Below are positions 29,468 to 38,614 of a stretch of 64,000 nt of DNA, piece after piece. Origin of the DNA: Methylobacter marinus A45. GTDB lineage: Bacteria; Pseudomonadota; Gammaproteobacteria; Methylococcales; Methylomonadaceae. The stretch spans positions 2,123,285 through 2,187,284 of the forward strand of contig NZ_KB912877.1 in the NCBI RefSeq assembly GCF_000383855.1. Direction: 5' to 3'. The notes under the pieces are model-generated. The model was not told the DNA's origin. It ran no database searches and saw only the letters and a list, made by a program, of their open reading frames with translations. Position 1 is the first letter of the stretch, and every line of letters begins with the position of its first letter. Made by a program: the position numbers and the translations under genes.

Positions 29468-30630
29468 TGAAAGCGATTGTATCGATTGATCCGGTACACT
29501 TCCCGCTGACAGGTATTGGACGTTATACTTTTGAATTAGCGCGTCACCTTAATAAGCTGGACGATATCTGTGATCTGAAGTTATTGTCAGGGTCACATTT
29601 TGTGTCATCCCTGCCAGAGGCGAAGGAGTGCGTTGATGACAGGAGGGCATCGCTAACCAGGCAATTAAAAAAACATTTGCTGAAAAGTCACACGGTGGTG
29701 GATTTGGCGAATGGATTTAAGAACTGGAAGAAGCAGCGTACTTTGCTTGGGCTTGAGGATTTTGTTTTTCATGGTCCTAATTACTATCTGCCCGAGTTTG
29801 CCGGCGTTAGTATCAGCACTTTTCACGATTTGTCGGTATATAGTTGGGCTCACTGTCATCCGCCGGAGCGTGTACGATTCATGCAAAAGCAAATTGTGCT
29901 TTCGTTGCGACGGGCTGACATGTTGATTACGGATTCCGAGTTTACCCGGCAGGAAGTCGCACAGCATTTCTCTTGGCCGCTCGACAGAATTCGTAGCGTA
30001 TCGTTGGCAAGTAGTGCCGAGTTCTATCCCCGTAATCAGGCCGAGTGGTCGTCAGCCGGTATCCGCTATAGTTTAACTATGGGCGGGTATGCACTTTTTG
30101 CCGGCACAATAGAACCCCGTAAGAACTTGGATGTGCTGCTCGATGCATACATGTTATTACCGCTGAGTTTGCGGCAGCGATGGCCATTGGTCATGACCGG
30201 TTATCAAGGCTGGCGAAGTGAAAAGCTGCATGAACGTATCAAGGCGGCCAATCGTGAAGGCTGGGTGCGTTATTTAGGCTACGTTCCTGCCGAGGATTTG
30301 CCTCTGCTTTATGCGGGTGCCCGTCTGTTTGTATTTCCTTCGTTGTATGAGGGGTTTGGCTTGCCGGTGCTGGAGGCGATGGCTTCCGGCGTGCCGGTGG
30401 TTTGTTCAAATTCTTCTTCTTTACCTGAGGTCGCGGGTGATGCTGCGGGTGTGTGCGAGGCAACGGATGTGGATAGTCTGTCTGAATTGATCGCAAGAGG
30501 GTTAGAAGACGAAACCTGGCGCAACCGTGCGATTGAAAAAGGGCTGGCCAGAGCCGCTCAGTTCAGTTGGGATCGATGCGCAAAAGAAACCGTTGCGGTT
30601 TACCGTGAAGCAATCAGCGGCAGATCTTGA
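29467..30630 (+). CDS. GT4 glycosyltransferase (mannosyl/rhamnosyl type)
   Basis: 387 residues in the GT-B fold. The N-terminal motif [18 protein letters not shown] and STFHDLSVY are typical of the WbaZ/WbpY/MtfB mannosyl- and rhamnosyltransferases. The donor site follows: [18 protein letters not shown], then [19 protein letters not shown] with E-x7-E. It is coupled to gmd-rmd, so GDP-D-rhamnose or GDP-mannose is the likely donor. A T-rich run follows the stop. In P. aeruginosa three such transferases build the D-rhamnan backbone; the parallel is an inference from context. Confidence 0.88.
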
Positions 30631-30693
30631 TCAGTTTTTTTTCTTTTATGAGATATCGTTTCCTGAGATATAGCAATACAATATATAAACCCA

Positions 30694-30750
30694 ACACAAG
30701 CATGTGATAGGCTATACCGCTAATGGTATTGCACCATTACATGCTTGTGT
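30694..30750 (+). repeat. Nested inverted repeats
   Basis: ACACAAGCATGT (30694-30705) and ACATGCTTGTGT (30739-30750) form a perfect 12-bp inverted repeat. Inside, TAATGGT (30721-30727) and ACCATTA (30733-30739) form a 7-bp hairpin that abuts the outer right arm. It is probably a cruciform or structured RNA element, or the end of a lost mobile element. Confidence 0.55.
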
Positions 30751-30926
30751 CATGGTATATGGCAATAAGCGGTTGTAAAAAGTCTGGTGTTCAATACAGT
30801 TATATCCATCATGAGAAAATTGGCGATGTTATAGAGCGGCTTTCTGCGTTGTAGGGAATGTTCAGAAATTTTCATTGTGTGTTTGTATGGATTTTAAACA
30901 AGAATAACTGGTAAGAAATCAATATA

Positions 30927-30953
30927 GATCGGATTAGACAATGTAATCCGATC
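30927..30953 (+). repeat. Perfect 10-bp inverted repeat
   Basis: GATCGGATTA (30927-30936) and TAATCCGATC (30944-30953) with a 7-nt spacer. It could be an operator for a dimeric regulator or a hairpin. No T-tract follows. It lies 23 bp before the three-way-junction element. Confidence 0.5.
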
Positions 30954-30975
30954 ATGCTTTAAATAACTGGGTTAC

Positions 30976-31066
30976 ACGATCACCTGCAGATAAACCTAAT
31001 CTACTAACGGTAGGCGGGTTTATCAACCTGGAGCCTTCAAACAGAAAATGTGAGGTTCGTGATCGT
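30976..31066 (+). ncRNA. Candidate structured RNA with three-way junction
   Basis: Three perfect helices close a junction. P1 is ACGATCAC (30976-30983) with GTGATCGT (31059-31066). P2 is GATAAACC (30989-30996) with GGTTTATC (31017-31024), extended by CTAC/GTAG and a 5-nt loop. P3 is AACCT (31025-31029) with AGGTT (31053-31057). The joining strands are 5, 0 and 1 nt. It ends 106 nt before the ATG of the GT4 gene at 31173, the usual place for a leader or riboswitch. It does not match a riboswitch class I know. The fold is drawn by hand, and the spacer could also hold it by chance. Confidence 0.45.
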
Positions 31067-31172
31067 CTTTTCAAAGTTGTAATGATGCATCCTGTGGAAT
31101 ATAAGTAGCTGTAATCAATTTAGAAAGAGGTTTATATTTTTTGCTATTTAATCGATTGCAACAGGCATTTAA

Positions 31173-32324
31173 ATGAAAGTTCTTCATGTTTATAGGACTT
31201 ACTTTCCGGATACACAGGGTGGTCTGGAAGAGACTATTCGACAAATTTGCCGAAATACGAAGTGCTACAATGTTGAAAGCAGGGTCTTTACGTTAAGTCC
31301 TCATCCAGGTCAATCGGTAGTATCGAGAAAAGAGGCCGATGTTTACCGTTTTAACCGGACTTTTGAAATTGCCTCATGTAGTATTTCTATCAATGCGTTG
31401 GCAGGCTTCAAGCAATTAGTGGAATGGGCTGATATTGTGCATTACCATTTCCCTTGGCCCTTTGCCGACTTGCTGCATTTATTGGGCCGAGTCCAAAAAC
31501 CATCGATCGTGACCTATCACTCCGATATTGTCAGGCAGAAGGGATTGTTAGCAATATATCGCCCTTTAAAACAATATTTTCTTACCCATGTCGATTGCAT
31601 TGTTTCTACGTCGCCTAATTATTTTGCCACAAGTGATGTATTAGGCGAGTTTTCGGAAAAAGTTGAAATTATTCCTATCGGATTGGATGACTCAAGCTAT
31701 CCGGCTGTGGGCATTCAACAGCTGGAGTCTGTCCGGGCGCAATGTGGAGAAGGCTTCTTTTTATTCATAGGCGTGCTTCGCTACTATAAAGGGTTACGTA
31801 TTCTACTGGAGGCGATTAAAAATACTGAATTACGTGTTGTTATTGTCGGTTCGGGGCCAATAGAGAATGAATTACAAAAGCAAGCTTATGAGCTGGGTTT
31901 AAAAAATGTTCAGTTTCTGGGTTATGTTAGCGATGAGGAAAAAGTGGCGTTGATCCAATTATCAAGAGCGATTGTTTTTCCTTCTTATCTGCGTTCGGAA
32001 GCTTTTGGGGTGACCTTGCTGGAGGGGGCCATGTTCGGCAAGCCTTTGATTTCCGCGGAAATCGGCACAGGAACCAGTTATGTCAATAGTAATAAGGAAA
32101 CGGGATTTGTAGTGCCGCCATCCGATTCAAGACGCTTACGCGAGGCGATGGAAAAACTGGATAAGGATGAGCAATTGGCTAAACGCATGGGGCAAGCGGC
32201 GAGGGAAAGATATGAGAAATTGTTTACCGGAAAAAGAATGGGGGAACAATATGCGCAACTCTATAAAAAATTGCTCGCTGAGGCGGTTTACGCTAAACCG
32301 GATGCGCAATCTAAAATAATCTAA
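31173..32324 (+). CDS. GT4 glycosyltransferase
   Basis: 383 residues. The GT4 features are YRTYFPDTQGGLEETIRQI at the N-terminus, HYHFPWPFADLL, FIGVLRYYKGLRILLEAI, and SEAFGVTLLEGAMFGKPLIS with the E-x7-E donor glutamates. The style is that of WbdC/WbpY-like mannosyl- or rhamnosyltransferases. A long leader with strong inverted repeats precedes it. The stop codon TAA (32322-32324) lies inside the left end of a family A repeat, so the last codons were set by insertion of that element and the original C-terminus may have been slightly different. Confidence 0.88.
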   Translation: MKVLHVYRTYFPDTQGGLEETIRQICRNTKCYNVESRVFTLSPHPGQSVVSRKEADVYRFNRTFEIASCSISINALAGFKQLVEWADIVHYHFPWPFADLLHLLGRVQKPSIVTYHSDIVRQKGLLAIYRPLKQYFLTHVDCIVSTSPNYFATSDVLGEFSEKVEIIPIGLDDSSYPAVGIQQLESVRAQCGEGFFLFIGVLRYYKGLRILLEAIKNTELRVVIVGSGPIENELQKQAYELGLKNVQFLGYVSDEEKVALIQLSRAIVFPSYLRSEAFGVTLLEGAMFGKPLISAEIGTGTSYVNSNKETGFVVPPSDSRRLREAMEKLDKDEQLAKRMGQAARERYEKLFTGKRMGEQYAQLYKKLLAEAVYAKPDAQSKII

Positions 32325-32466
32325 GGAACGCGCATAAAATGACTTCTTCAAGTGCGCGGATGAATTTCCGGTGTAGGTGCGAATACCCTGATGGGCACAA
32401 GTACCCATAGGGCATAAATGAATTCGCACCTACAATTCCCTGATTTATTCCATGCTCATTACTTAG
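32321..32466 (+). repeat. MITE-like element, family A, copy 3
   Basis: It starts CTAAGGAACGCGCATAAAAT and ends with TGATTTATTCCATGCTCATT then ACTTAG, the clearest termini of the three copies. The ends are imperfect inverted repeats over about 22 bp. Inside, GTAGGTGCGAAT and ATTCGCACCTAC flank GGGCACAAGTACCCATAGGGC. Its left end supplies the stop codon of the upstream glycosyltransferase gene. Confidence 0.65.
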
Positions 32467-32541
32467 CTATATAGGGTATGCATTTGTGTCCTTCTCAACC
32501 CGGTCCGAACTATTTCGGCTTGGCATAAAGCTGTAAGTAGC

Positions 32542-33807
32542 ATGAAATTTATTTTTTCACTGGGTGGGTTGGCCGCTCTGAATCTGGTTATTGCCATGGC
32601 CATCCAGTGGCTGGTATTGGTTTATATAGGCCCTGGCGCCGATACCGATGCCTATTTTTCGGCGCAGGTGCTGACCTTGATTCCGCTGACGATCTTGAGC
32701 GATATCCTGATCAGGGTGTTGGTGCCTTTATTCACGGATTTAGCCAGCGAGTATATGTCCGGGACCGTAAAAGCCTTGCTGTTGCAGTCCTTTGCGGTCT
32801 TTACTGTTATAGCCGCCATGCTGGGGTATTCGGCTCATCTGTGGGTTCCGCTGTTATCGCCGGGACTATCCGGTCAGGCGCTCGGGTTGACCATTGACAT
32901 GGCTGAGGTAATGTCGGCTGCGCTGGTTTTCGGCGGGCTGACGACGGTGCTGAAATCGGCTTATCATGCCGAGCAGCGTTTCATTTATCCGGAACTGTCG
33001 CAATTGATCGCCAGCATGGTCGTGCTGATCGGTGTGATCTATGCCATGCCTGTCTATGGCATCGAATCGGTTGCCTGGGGCGCTGTCATCCGCTGGGCAT
33101 TGTGGACCGTGATGCTGTGTAAATGGATCGATTGGCGCGCACCTTCCTTGTATGATCGGCCGATGGCCAAAGCCGTTCGGCAACGCACGCGCGTTCTGTT
33201 ATTTGGCGCCTCTGTCTACAAAACCGGTCCGGTGATCGACCGTTATCTGGCCTCGCTCGGCCCCGTAGGCAGCATCAGTTTGCTGACTTTCGGCAATCAG
33301 CTGTACGGGGTGTTCCTGGCGCTTACGGATAAGGTTTTCGCCGTGCCTTTATTGTCGTTCGCGGCAAAGAATATGAAGTCAGGCGATATGTCCCTGCTTT
33401 GGCGGAATTACCGGCGGAAACTGCTGCTGACCGGCTCGATGGCGCTGGCCGTATGGGCTGTGTTCGCCCTATGCGGGAAATGGGGACTGGATTTGCTGGT
33501 CGGTTACGGCAAATTCGGTGCCGGGCAAATCGATATGCTGTGGACGCTTATGACGGTGATGGGCGGCATGCTGGTCGCCGGCGTGGCGGGTCAGATGGCG
33601 AGCAGTTGTCTTTACGCGCTGGGCAGGACGAAGGTGGTGGTCAGGCTGGCCATGGTCAATTTCTTCATTTGTGTGGTTATCAAAGTACTGGCGTTCAATG
33701 CTATGGGCATTGTCGGCATTGCGCTCGGAATAGTGGCTTACCAGGTATTGAATGCGGTTTGTTTGCATGTCGTGCTGATGCGGGAATTAAAGCAACCGGT
33801 CAATTAA
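32542..33807 (+). CDS. MurJ/MviN-like lipid-linked oligosaccharide flippase
   Basis: 421 residues, highly hydrophobic, about 12 membrane segments. It has the features of the MOP superfamily MurJ/MviN branch: GPGADTDAYFSAQ in the first loop, the YHAEQRFIYPELSQL segment and the VYKTGPVIDRYLAS region. Such proteins move undecaprenyl-diphosphate-linked saccharides to the periplasm. It is shorter than housekeeping MurJ (about 510) and sits among glycosyltransferases, so a dedicated repeat-unit flippase (Wzx role) is more likely than cell-wall lipid II export. No wzy polymerase is recognised nearby. Confidence 0.8.
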   Translation: MKFIFSLGGLAALNLVIAMAIQWLVLVYIGPGADTDAYFSAQVLTLIPLTILSDILIRVLVPLFTDLASEYMSGTVKALLLQSFAVFTVIAAMLGYSAHLWVPLLSPGLSGQALGLTIDMAEVMSAALVFGGLTTVLKSAYHAEQRFIYPELSQLIASMVVLIGVIYAMPVYGIESVAWGAVIRWALWTVMLCKWIDWRAPSLYDRPMAKAVRQRTRVLLFGASVYKTGPVIDRYLASLGPVGSISLLTFGNQLYGVFLALTDKVFAVPLLSFAAKNMKSGDMSLLWRNYRRKLLLTGSMALAVWAVFALCGKWGLDLLVGYGKFGAGQIDMLWTLMTVMGGMLVAGVAGQMASSCLYALGRTKVVVRLAMVNFFICVVIKVLAFNAMGIVGIALGIVAYQVLNAVCLHVVLMRELKQPVN

Positions 33808-33925
33808 CAGGTGCTTGACGGGCATTCTGACAGCTTGTCTGAGTTTATGATAATGGAATATTTTTTCAGAACTTGGCGGGGAAGCGGTAAAATTAGTTTT
33901 TTTGCATGTCACAAGGTGTCGGGGG

Positions 33926-35467
33926 ATGAGATCTTTTTTTGAGTGGGCGACTGAAAACCAGGTTATGGATCAGCCCTGGCTGGTCCTGGGAAAAGGCCCG
34001 AGTTTTAGTAAAAAAGATCAGTTCGTCCATGATTACAAGCTGCTGGGACTCAATCATGTGGCGCGGGACCAGTTTGTGGATGTGGCTCATATTATTGACC
34101 TGGATGTCGTCGATCAACTGGGCGAGGTGTTGATGGAGCAGTGCGGGATTGTGGTGATGCCCTGGATTCCGCATATAAAAAATCGCGCCGGGCGGCAAAG
34201 TCTTCAGCAGATTACCGCTGTCAATCCAATCCTCCAGGCGCTTGATCGCCAGCAGCGCTTGTTTTATTACAATCTGCATTCGGGGCGTGAACGGCAGGGC
34301 GACTCGCCGGTTGTTTTTGCGCGTTTTTTCAGCGCTGAAGCGGCGATTCGGCTATTGGCCATGGCCGGCGTCGGGACAATCAGGACATTGGGAATTGATG
34401 GCGGCAATACTTACAGCGCTGATTTCAAGGACCTGGAAAACAAGACCTTGTTGGCTAACGGGCTCAGTTCATTTAATAAACAATTTAAAGAATTCGCGAA
34501 AATCATTATGGAAAACGATCTGGATCTGGCTCCTGCCGATATGCCGTCGCCGATTAAGGTTTATGTGGCGACCCAGGAAGAGCAAATGCTTGCCGTTAAA
34601 GTGCTGGAATATTCTATACGCAAGCATGCCAGCATGTCCGTCGAGGTGATTCCGATACACCGTACCGAAATAGCAACGCCTTTGCCCAAGGATGAAAAGA
34701 ATCACCCGCGTACGCCTTTTTCGTTCCAGCGCTTTTTGATTCCCGAAATGGCCGGCTATCAGGGGCGGGCCATTTACCTGGATTCGGATATGCAGGTGTT
34801 CAAGGACATCAAGGACTTGTGGACCTTGCCGTTCAACGGCGCCCAGCTGCTGGCGGTCAAAGAGCCCGGAAGTTCAGGCAGACGGCCTCAGTTCAGTGTC
34901 ATGTTGCTGGACTGCGAGGCACTTAAGTGGCGCATCGGCGATATCGTCTCCGCGCTGGATAAGGGAGAACTGGATTATGAGGCGCTGATGTATGATATGT
35001 CCGTTGCCGAGACGATATCGGCGGACATCGATCCGATCTGGAATTCCCTGGAGCGTTACCAGGACGGAGAAACGGCGCTGGTGCATTATACCGACATGAC
35101 GACACAGCCTTGGGTTTGTTCAACCAATCCGCTGGGCTATCTGTGGGTCAGGGATCTGATGGAAGCCGTGGCAAACGGTTTTATCAGCTATGACTATATA
35201 AAAGAGCATAGTGACAAGGGTTATATCAGGCCGTCTTTGTTATATCAGCTGGATCATGGCCTTGAAGATGGCTTGTTGCTGCCGAAAGCCGCCCGTCAAA
35301 TGGACCGCAATTACCGTGCCCCTTTCACCGCCATACATCGTCATGGGGCCGCGCCCTGGCAAAATAAAAAGGCCTGGCTTAAGGCGCTGGTCCGGCATTT
35401 TCTGCTCAAAACACGTATTGCGGCGCTATGGCGTAAAATTGATAATGTGCTGCATCTTTATGGTTGA
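33926..35467 (+). CDS. Two-domain glycosyltransferase (DUF115-like plus GT8-like)
   Basis: 513 residues from ATG 33926; AAGGTG lies 7-8 nt upstream, while an in-frame TTG at 33902 has no such site. Residues about 1-200 resemble DUF115/MptE-like domains (WLVLGKGPSFSKKDQ, LGIDGGNTYSADF), seen in enzymes that handle nonulosonic acids or motility glycans. Residues about 205-480 are GT-A, GT8-like, with FSFQRFLIPEMAGYQGRAIY followed by YLDSDMQV, whose D-S-D is the metal-binding DxD. The product ends with a basic tail. The donor is not predictable. The combination is unusual. Confidence 0.7.
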   Translation: MRSFFEWATENQVMDQPWLVLGKGPSFSKKDQFVHDYKLLGLNHVARDQFVDVAHIIDLDVVDQLGEVLMEQCGIVVMPWIPHIKNRAGRQSLQQITAVNPILQALDRQQRLFYYNLHSGRERQGDSPVVFARFFSAEAAIRLLAMAGVGTIRTLGIDGGNTYSADFKDLENKTLLANGLSSFNKQFKEFAKIIMENDLDLAPADMPSPIKVYVATQEEQMLAVKVLEYSIRKHASMSVEVIPIHRTEIATPLPKDEKNHPRTPFSFQRFLIPEMAGYQGRAIYLDSDMQVFKDIKDLWTLPFNGAQLLAVKEPGSSGRRPQFSVMLLDCEALKWRIGDIVSALDKGELDYEALMYDMSVAETISADIDPIWNSLERYQDGETALVHYTDMTTQPWVCSTNPLGYLWVRDLMEAVANGFISYDYIKEHSDKGYIRPSLLYQLDHGLEDGLLLPKAARQMDRNYRAPFTAIHRHGAAPWQNKKAWLKALVRHFLLKTRIAALWRKIDNVLHLYG

Positions 35468-35500
35468 TTATCACAAACGGCCTGTCGTCATGGGTGCCAT

Positions 35501-36415
35501 ATGACCGCAGTGGTTGAAATTCTTCTGTCCACCTATAACGGCGGCGCCTACCTGGAAGAACTGCTCATCAGTCTAGCGCGGCAGGATTATCCGAATCTTA
35601 AGGTGACGATCCGGGACGATGGCTCGACGGATAATACGCTGGAGATTATTTCAGCATTTAATGACAGGTTGACGCTGCGAGTCATACAGGGTGCCAATCT
35701 GGGGCCTTGCGGGAGCTTTTTCGAGTTGGTAAGGAATGCTGATCCCGACGCCGATTTTTATGCTTTTTGCGATCAGGATGATGTCTGGCTGCCCGGTAAA
35801 ATCAGCCGCGCTGTTGCTCTTTTGGCTAATGAAACGGCCGGCCAGCCGTTGATGTATTGCGGGCGTCAGCTGATTACCGATAAGGCGCTGAATGTCCGGT
35901 GCCGGTCTGATATGCCGACCCGTCCCGCCCAACTCGGCAATGCGCTGGTTGAGAATATCGCCACGGGATGTACTGTCGTCATTAATCGATACGCACGCAA
36001 TTTATTACTCGACCGGCTGCCCGCGCCGGAAAATATCGTGATGCATGACTGGTGGCTGTATCTTGTTGTCAGTGCCTTGGGTAAAGTCGTTTTCGATAGT
36101 GAGGCATTGATTTTGTATCGACAACATGGCAGTAACAGTATCGGATTTCAGAATGGCCTGGCGCGCTGGAAAGCCCGGTTGCAGCGCCTGTTGTTCGGGA
36201 ATAGTCGGCGGAAACTAAAAAATCAGGCATTATGCTTTCTCAAGACCTATGACGATTTATTGAATGATACGACCAAAAAGCTGATAACCCATGTTTTCGA
36301 TAACGGCAGTTCCTTAATGTCGAAGATTAAAATCCTGTTCCTGGACGGCTCGATTTACAGGCAGTGTTCAAGGGATTCTTTTTATATCCGTCTGTTGCTG
36401 ATGACAGGAAAATGA
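35501..36415 (+). CDS. GT2 glycosyltransferase (rhamnosyltransferase-like)
   Basis: 304 residues. It is GT-A with the N-terminal EILLSTYNGGAYLEELLISL and IRDDGSTDNTLEII, then AFCDQDDVWLPGKI, where D-Q-D-D is the metal site. HDWWLYLVVSALG and LYRQHGSN are characteristic of rhamnosyltransferases acting with dTDP-L-rhamnose. It is the most likely user of the RfbABCD product in this window. It starts 33 bp after the preceding gene. Confidence 0.9.
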   Translation: MTAVVEILLSTYNGGAYLEELLISLARQDYPNLKVTIRDDGSTDNTLEIISAFNDRLTLRVIQGANLGPCGSFFELVRNADPDADFYAFCDQDDVWLPGKISRAVALLANETAGQPLMYCGRQLITDKALNVRCRSDMPTRPAQLGNALVENIATGCTVVINRYARNLLLDRLPAPENIVMHDWWLYLVVSALGKVVFDSEALILYRQHGSNSIGFQNGLARWKARLQRLLFGNSRRKLKNQALCFLKTYDDLLNDTTKKLITHVFDNGSSLMSKIKILFLDGSIYRQCSRDSFYIRLLLMTGK

Positions 36416-36494
36416 TCATGTTATTGATTTTATCCGCGGCCGCCAAGATGTATGACTCTCCAAACCTGCTGTTTCAACGGGCAGATGCCGATAA

Positions 36495-37658
36495 ATGAGA
36501 GCTGTTTTGCATAATCTTAAGAGGCCTCCCGTCTTCGTCTACGTCATCAATGTAGACTGGTATTTTGAGCTGCACTGGCTGCAGCGGGCGCTTGCGACCT
36601 TGAATGCCGGTGCCGAGGTGCATTTGGTAATGGGTATGACTGACCCGCGGCTGATTGACAGTTTCAGCCGATACGGATTTATTTGCCATCAATGGAATAT
36701 TGATCGCAAGTCATTGAATCCTATATTTAATCTGCATGGGTTGATGGAGCTTTATCAGCTGCTTAAATCCATTTCTCCGGATGTGATTCACGCCATCACC
36801 ATCAAGCCTAATATTTATGTCGGACTGATTTTCTATTTGTTAAGAGTGCCTTACCTGTTAAGTATTACCGGTACCGGCATTATTTTTTCGGGCAAATCGC
36901 TGTCGACTAAACTGATAAGGCCGGTTATCAGGCTGCTTTATAAAGCGTCAAAAAGAAAGGATGTCAATCGCAGGATCGTGTTTGAAAACAGGGAAGACAG
37001 GGCTTATTTCATTAACACCGGCCTCTGCGACAGTCACGAGGCGGTGACGATTCTTGGGGCCGGCGTGAACCCTGACCTTTATGAGCCGGTCGCCGAACAG
37101 GAAACCGATGCCCCCATTATCTTGTTTGCCGCCCGGTTATTATGGGATAAAGGTCTGGGTGATTTGGTTGAAGCCGCCAGATATTTGCGCAGTCAGGGTT
37201 TGAAGTTTTCGATACAAGTGGCGGGCATTATTGATCATTCAAGCATCAATGCCATCGATGAACGGGTGCTGGAAGACTGGAGCCGGGAAGGTGCGATACA
37301 GTGGCTGGGCACTGAAAAAAATATGCCCAGCTTGATTGCGCAAGCCAATATCGTGGCGCTGCCGACTTTTTACGGCGAAGGCGTGCCGCGCATTCTGATC
37401 GAAGCCGCTTCCTGCGAAAGAGCGATAGTTGCGACTGATATGCCCGGATGCCGTGAAATAGTCAGGCACGGTATTAACGGATTATTGGTGCCGGCCCGTA
37501 ATATAGACGCGTTGGCGGAGGCGCTCGCGCAGTTGATACAAAATCCGGGGCTCAGGAAAAAAATGGGCAAACAGGGCAGGAGGATTGTCGAGCGTGATTT
37601 TTCCGAGCAGCAAGTGATTTCTGAAACACTGTCTTTATATAAAGAACTATTGTCATGA
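36495..37658 (+). CDS. GT4 glycosyltransferase (PglA/WbpH-like)
   Basis: 387 residues. It is a GT-B enzyme whose N-terminal half contains VHLVMGMTDPRLID and AITIKPNIYVGLIFYLLRVP, followed by SITGTGIIFSG, typical of transferases adding the second sugar to an undecaprenyl-PP-linked amino sugar. The donor half has FAARLLWDKGLGDLVEAARY and FYGEGVPRILIEAASCERAI. It overlaps the next gene by 4 bp (ATGA), tying it to the wbpV-wbpL module, so action right after the initiating transferase is a fair inference. Confidence 0.88.
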   Translation: MRAVLHNLKRPPVFVYVINVDWYFELHWLQRALATLNAGAEVHLVMGMTDPRLIDSFSRYGFICHQWNIDRKSLNPIFNLHGLMELYQLLKSISPDVIHAITIKPNIYVGLIFYLLRVPYLLSITGTGIIFSGKSLSTKLIRPVIRLLYKASKRKDVNRRIVFENREDRAYFINTGLCDSHEAVTILGAGVNPDLYEPVAEQETDAPIILFAARLLWDKGLGDLVEAARYLRSQGLKFSIQVAGIIDHSSINAIDERVLEDWSREGAIQWLGTEKNMPSLIAQANIVALPTFYGEGVPRILIEAASCERAIVATDMPGCREIVRHGINGLLVPARNIDALAEALAQLIQNPGLRKKMGKQGRRIVERDFSEQQVISETLSLYKELLS

Positions 37659-38605
37659 ACAAAGTGTTAGTTACGGGAGCTAATGGCTTCATAGGCAAAG
37701 CCTTGTCTGCCGAGCTTATCGCCGCGGGCTTTGATGTGAAAGGCGCGGTCCGATCGGCTGCATCCCGCGCCGAGCAGTCAGCCGACATTATCGTAGGCGA
37801 TATCAATGCCAGGACACTCTGGCAGGACGCGCTTCAGGATGTCGATGTCGTGGCGCATCTGGCCGCGCGCGTGCATGTCATGAAAGAAACCGTGGCCGAT
37901 TCATTGAGCGCTTTTCGCGAAGTCAACGTAGTGGGGACTGAGAATCTTGCCCGACAGGCCGCGGCGCATGGTGTCAGGCGGTTTATTTTTCTGAGTTCGA
38001 TCAAGGTGAACGGCGAGCAGACTGAAAGGGCGTTTTCCGCCGACGATGATGTGATTCCCCAGGATGCTTATGCCCTGTCCAAATGGGAAGCCGAGCAGGC
38101 ATTAAGAAAAATCAGTGCCGAGACCGGAATGGAGATCGTTATTATTCGTTCGCCTTTGGCTTATGGACCTGGCGTTAAAGGCAATTTTTTGCGTTTGTTG
38201 AAGTTGGTCAATTCAGGCTGGCCCCTGCCTCTGGGCAAAGTCAATAACAAACGCAGCATGGTCAGCGTCGATAATCTGTGTGACTTGATAAAAACCTGTA
38301 TTGACCATCCCCGTGCAAATGGCCGGGTTTTTCTGGTATCCGACGGCCATGATCTGTCCACGCGGGATTTGGTCGAGATGATAGCCGATCATATGCAGCG
38401 GTCGATACGATTACTCTCGCTGCCGCTAGGCTGGTTGTACGGATTGGCTGGAATGACGGGTAAAAAGCCTGAAGTAGAGAGACTGTGCAGTTCATTGCAA
38501 GTAGATATTCGGCCAACCTGCGATACCCTGGAGTGGCTGCCGCCGTATTCAGTGGATGAAGCAGTGAGCAAAACGGTGGCCTGGTTTATAGCGCAAAAGC
38601 GGTAA
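37655..38605 (+). CDS. NAD-dependent epimerase/dehydratase (WbpV/WbpK-like)
   Basis: 316 residues. It is an extended short-chain dehydrogenase with TGANGFIGKALSAEL, HLAARVHVMKE, FLSSIKVNGE, AYALSKWEAEQAL (YxxxK) and RSPLAYGPGVKGNF. This branch includes WbpV and WbpK, which reduce the 4-keto intermediate made by WbpM to UDP-QuiNAc or UDP-FucNAc. A wbpL-like gene (10 bp downstream) and a wbpM-like gene follow, as in Pseudomonas O-antigen loci. Together they provide and load the first sugar on undecaprenyl phosphate. Which epimer is made cannot be told. Confidence 0.85.
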   Translation: MNKVLVTGANGFIGKALSAELIAAGFDVKGAVRSAASRAEQSADIIVGDINARTLWQDALQDVDVVAHLAARVHVMKETVADSLSAFREVNVVGTENLARQAAAHGVRRFIFLSSIKVNGEQTERAFSADDDVIPQDAYALSKWEAEQALRKISAETGMEIVIIRSPLAYGPGVKGNFLRLLKLVNSGWPLPLGKVNNKRSMVSVDNLCDLIKTCIDHPRANGRVFLVSDGHDLSTRDLVEMIADHMQRSIRLLSLPLGWLYGLAGMTGKKPEVERLCSSLQVDIRPTCDTLEWLPPYSVDEAVSKTVAWFIAQKR

Positions 38606-38614
38606 CAGAAATAC

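Noticed and set aside
30976-31066. c-di-GMP-I (GEMM) riboswitch
   Set aside because: Some similarity (CACC...AAACC, GGTAGGCGGGTTT), but the conserved GNRA tetraloop, its receptor and the ACGCAAAGCC strand are missing. The hammerhead core and integron attC core sites were also not found.
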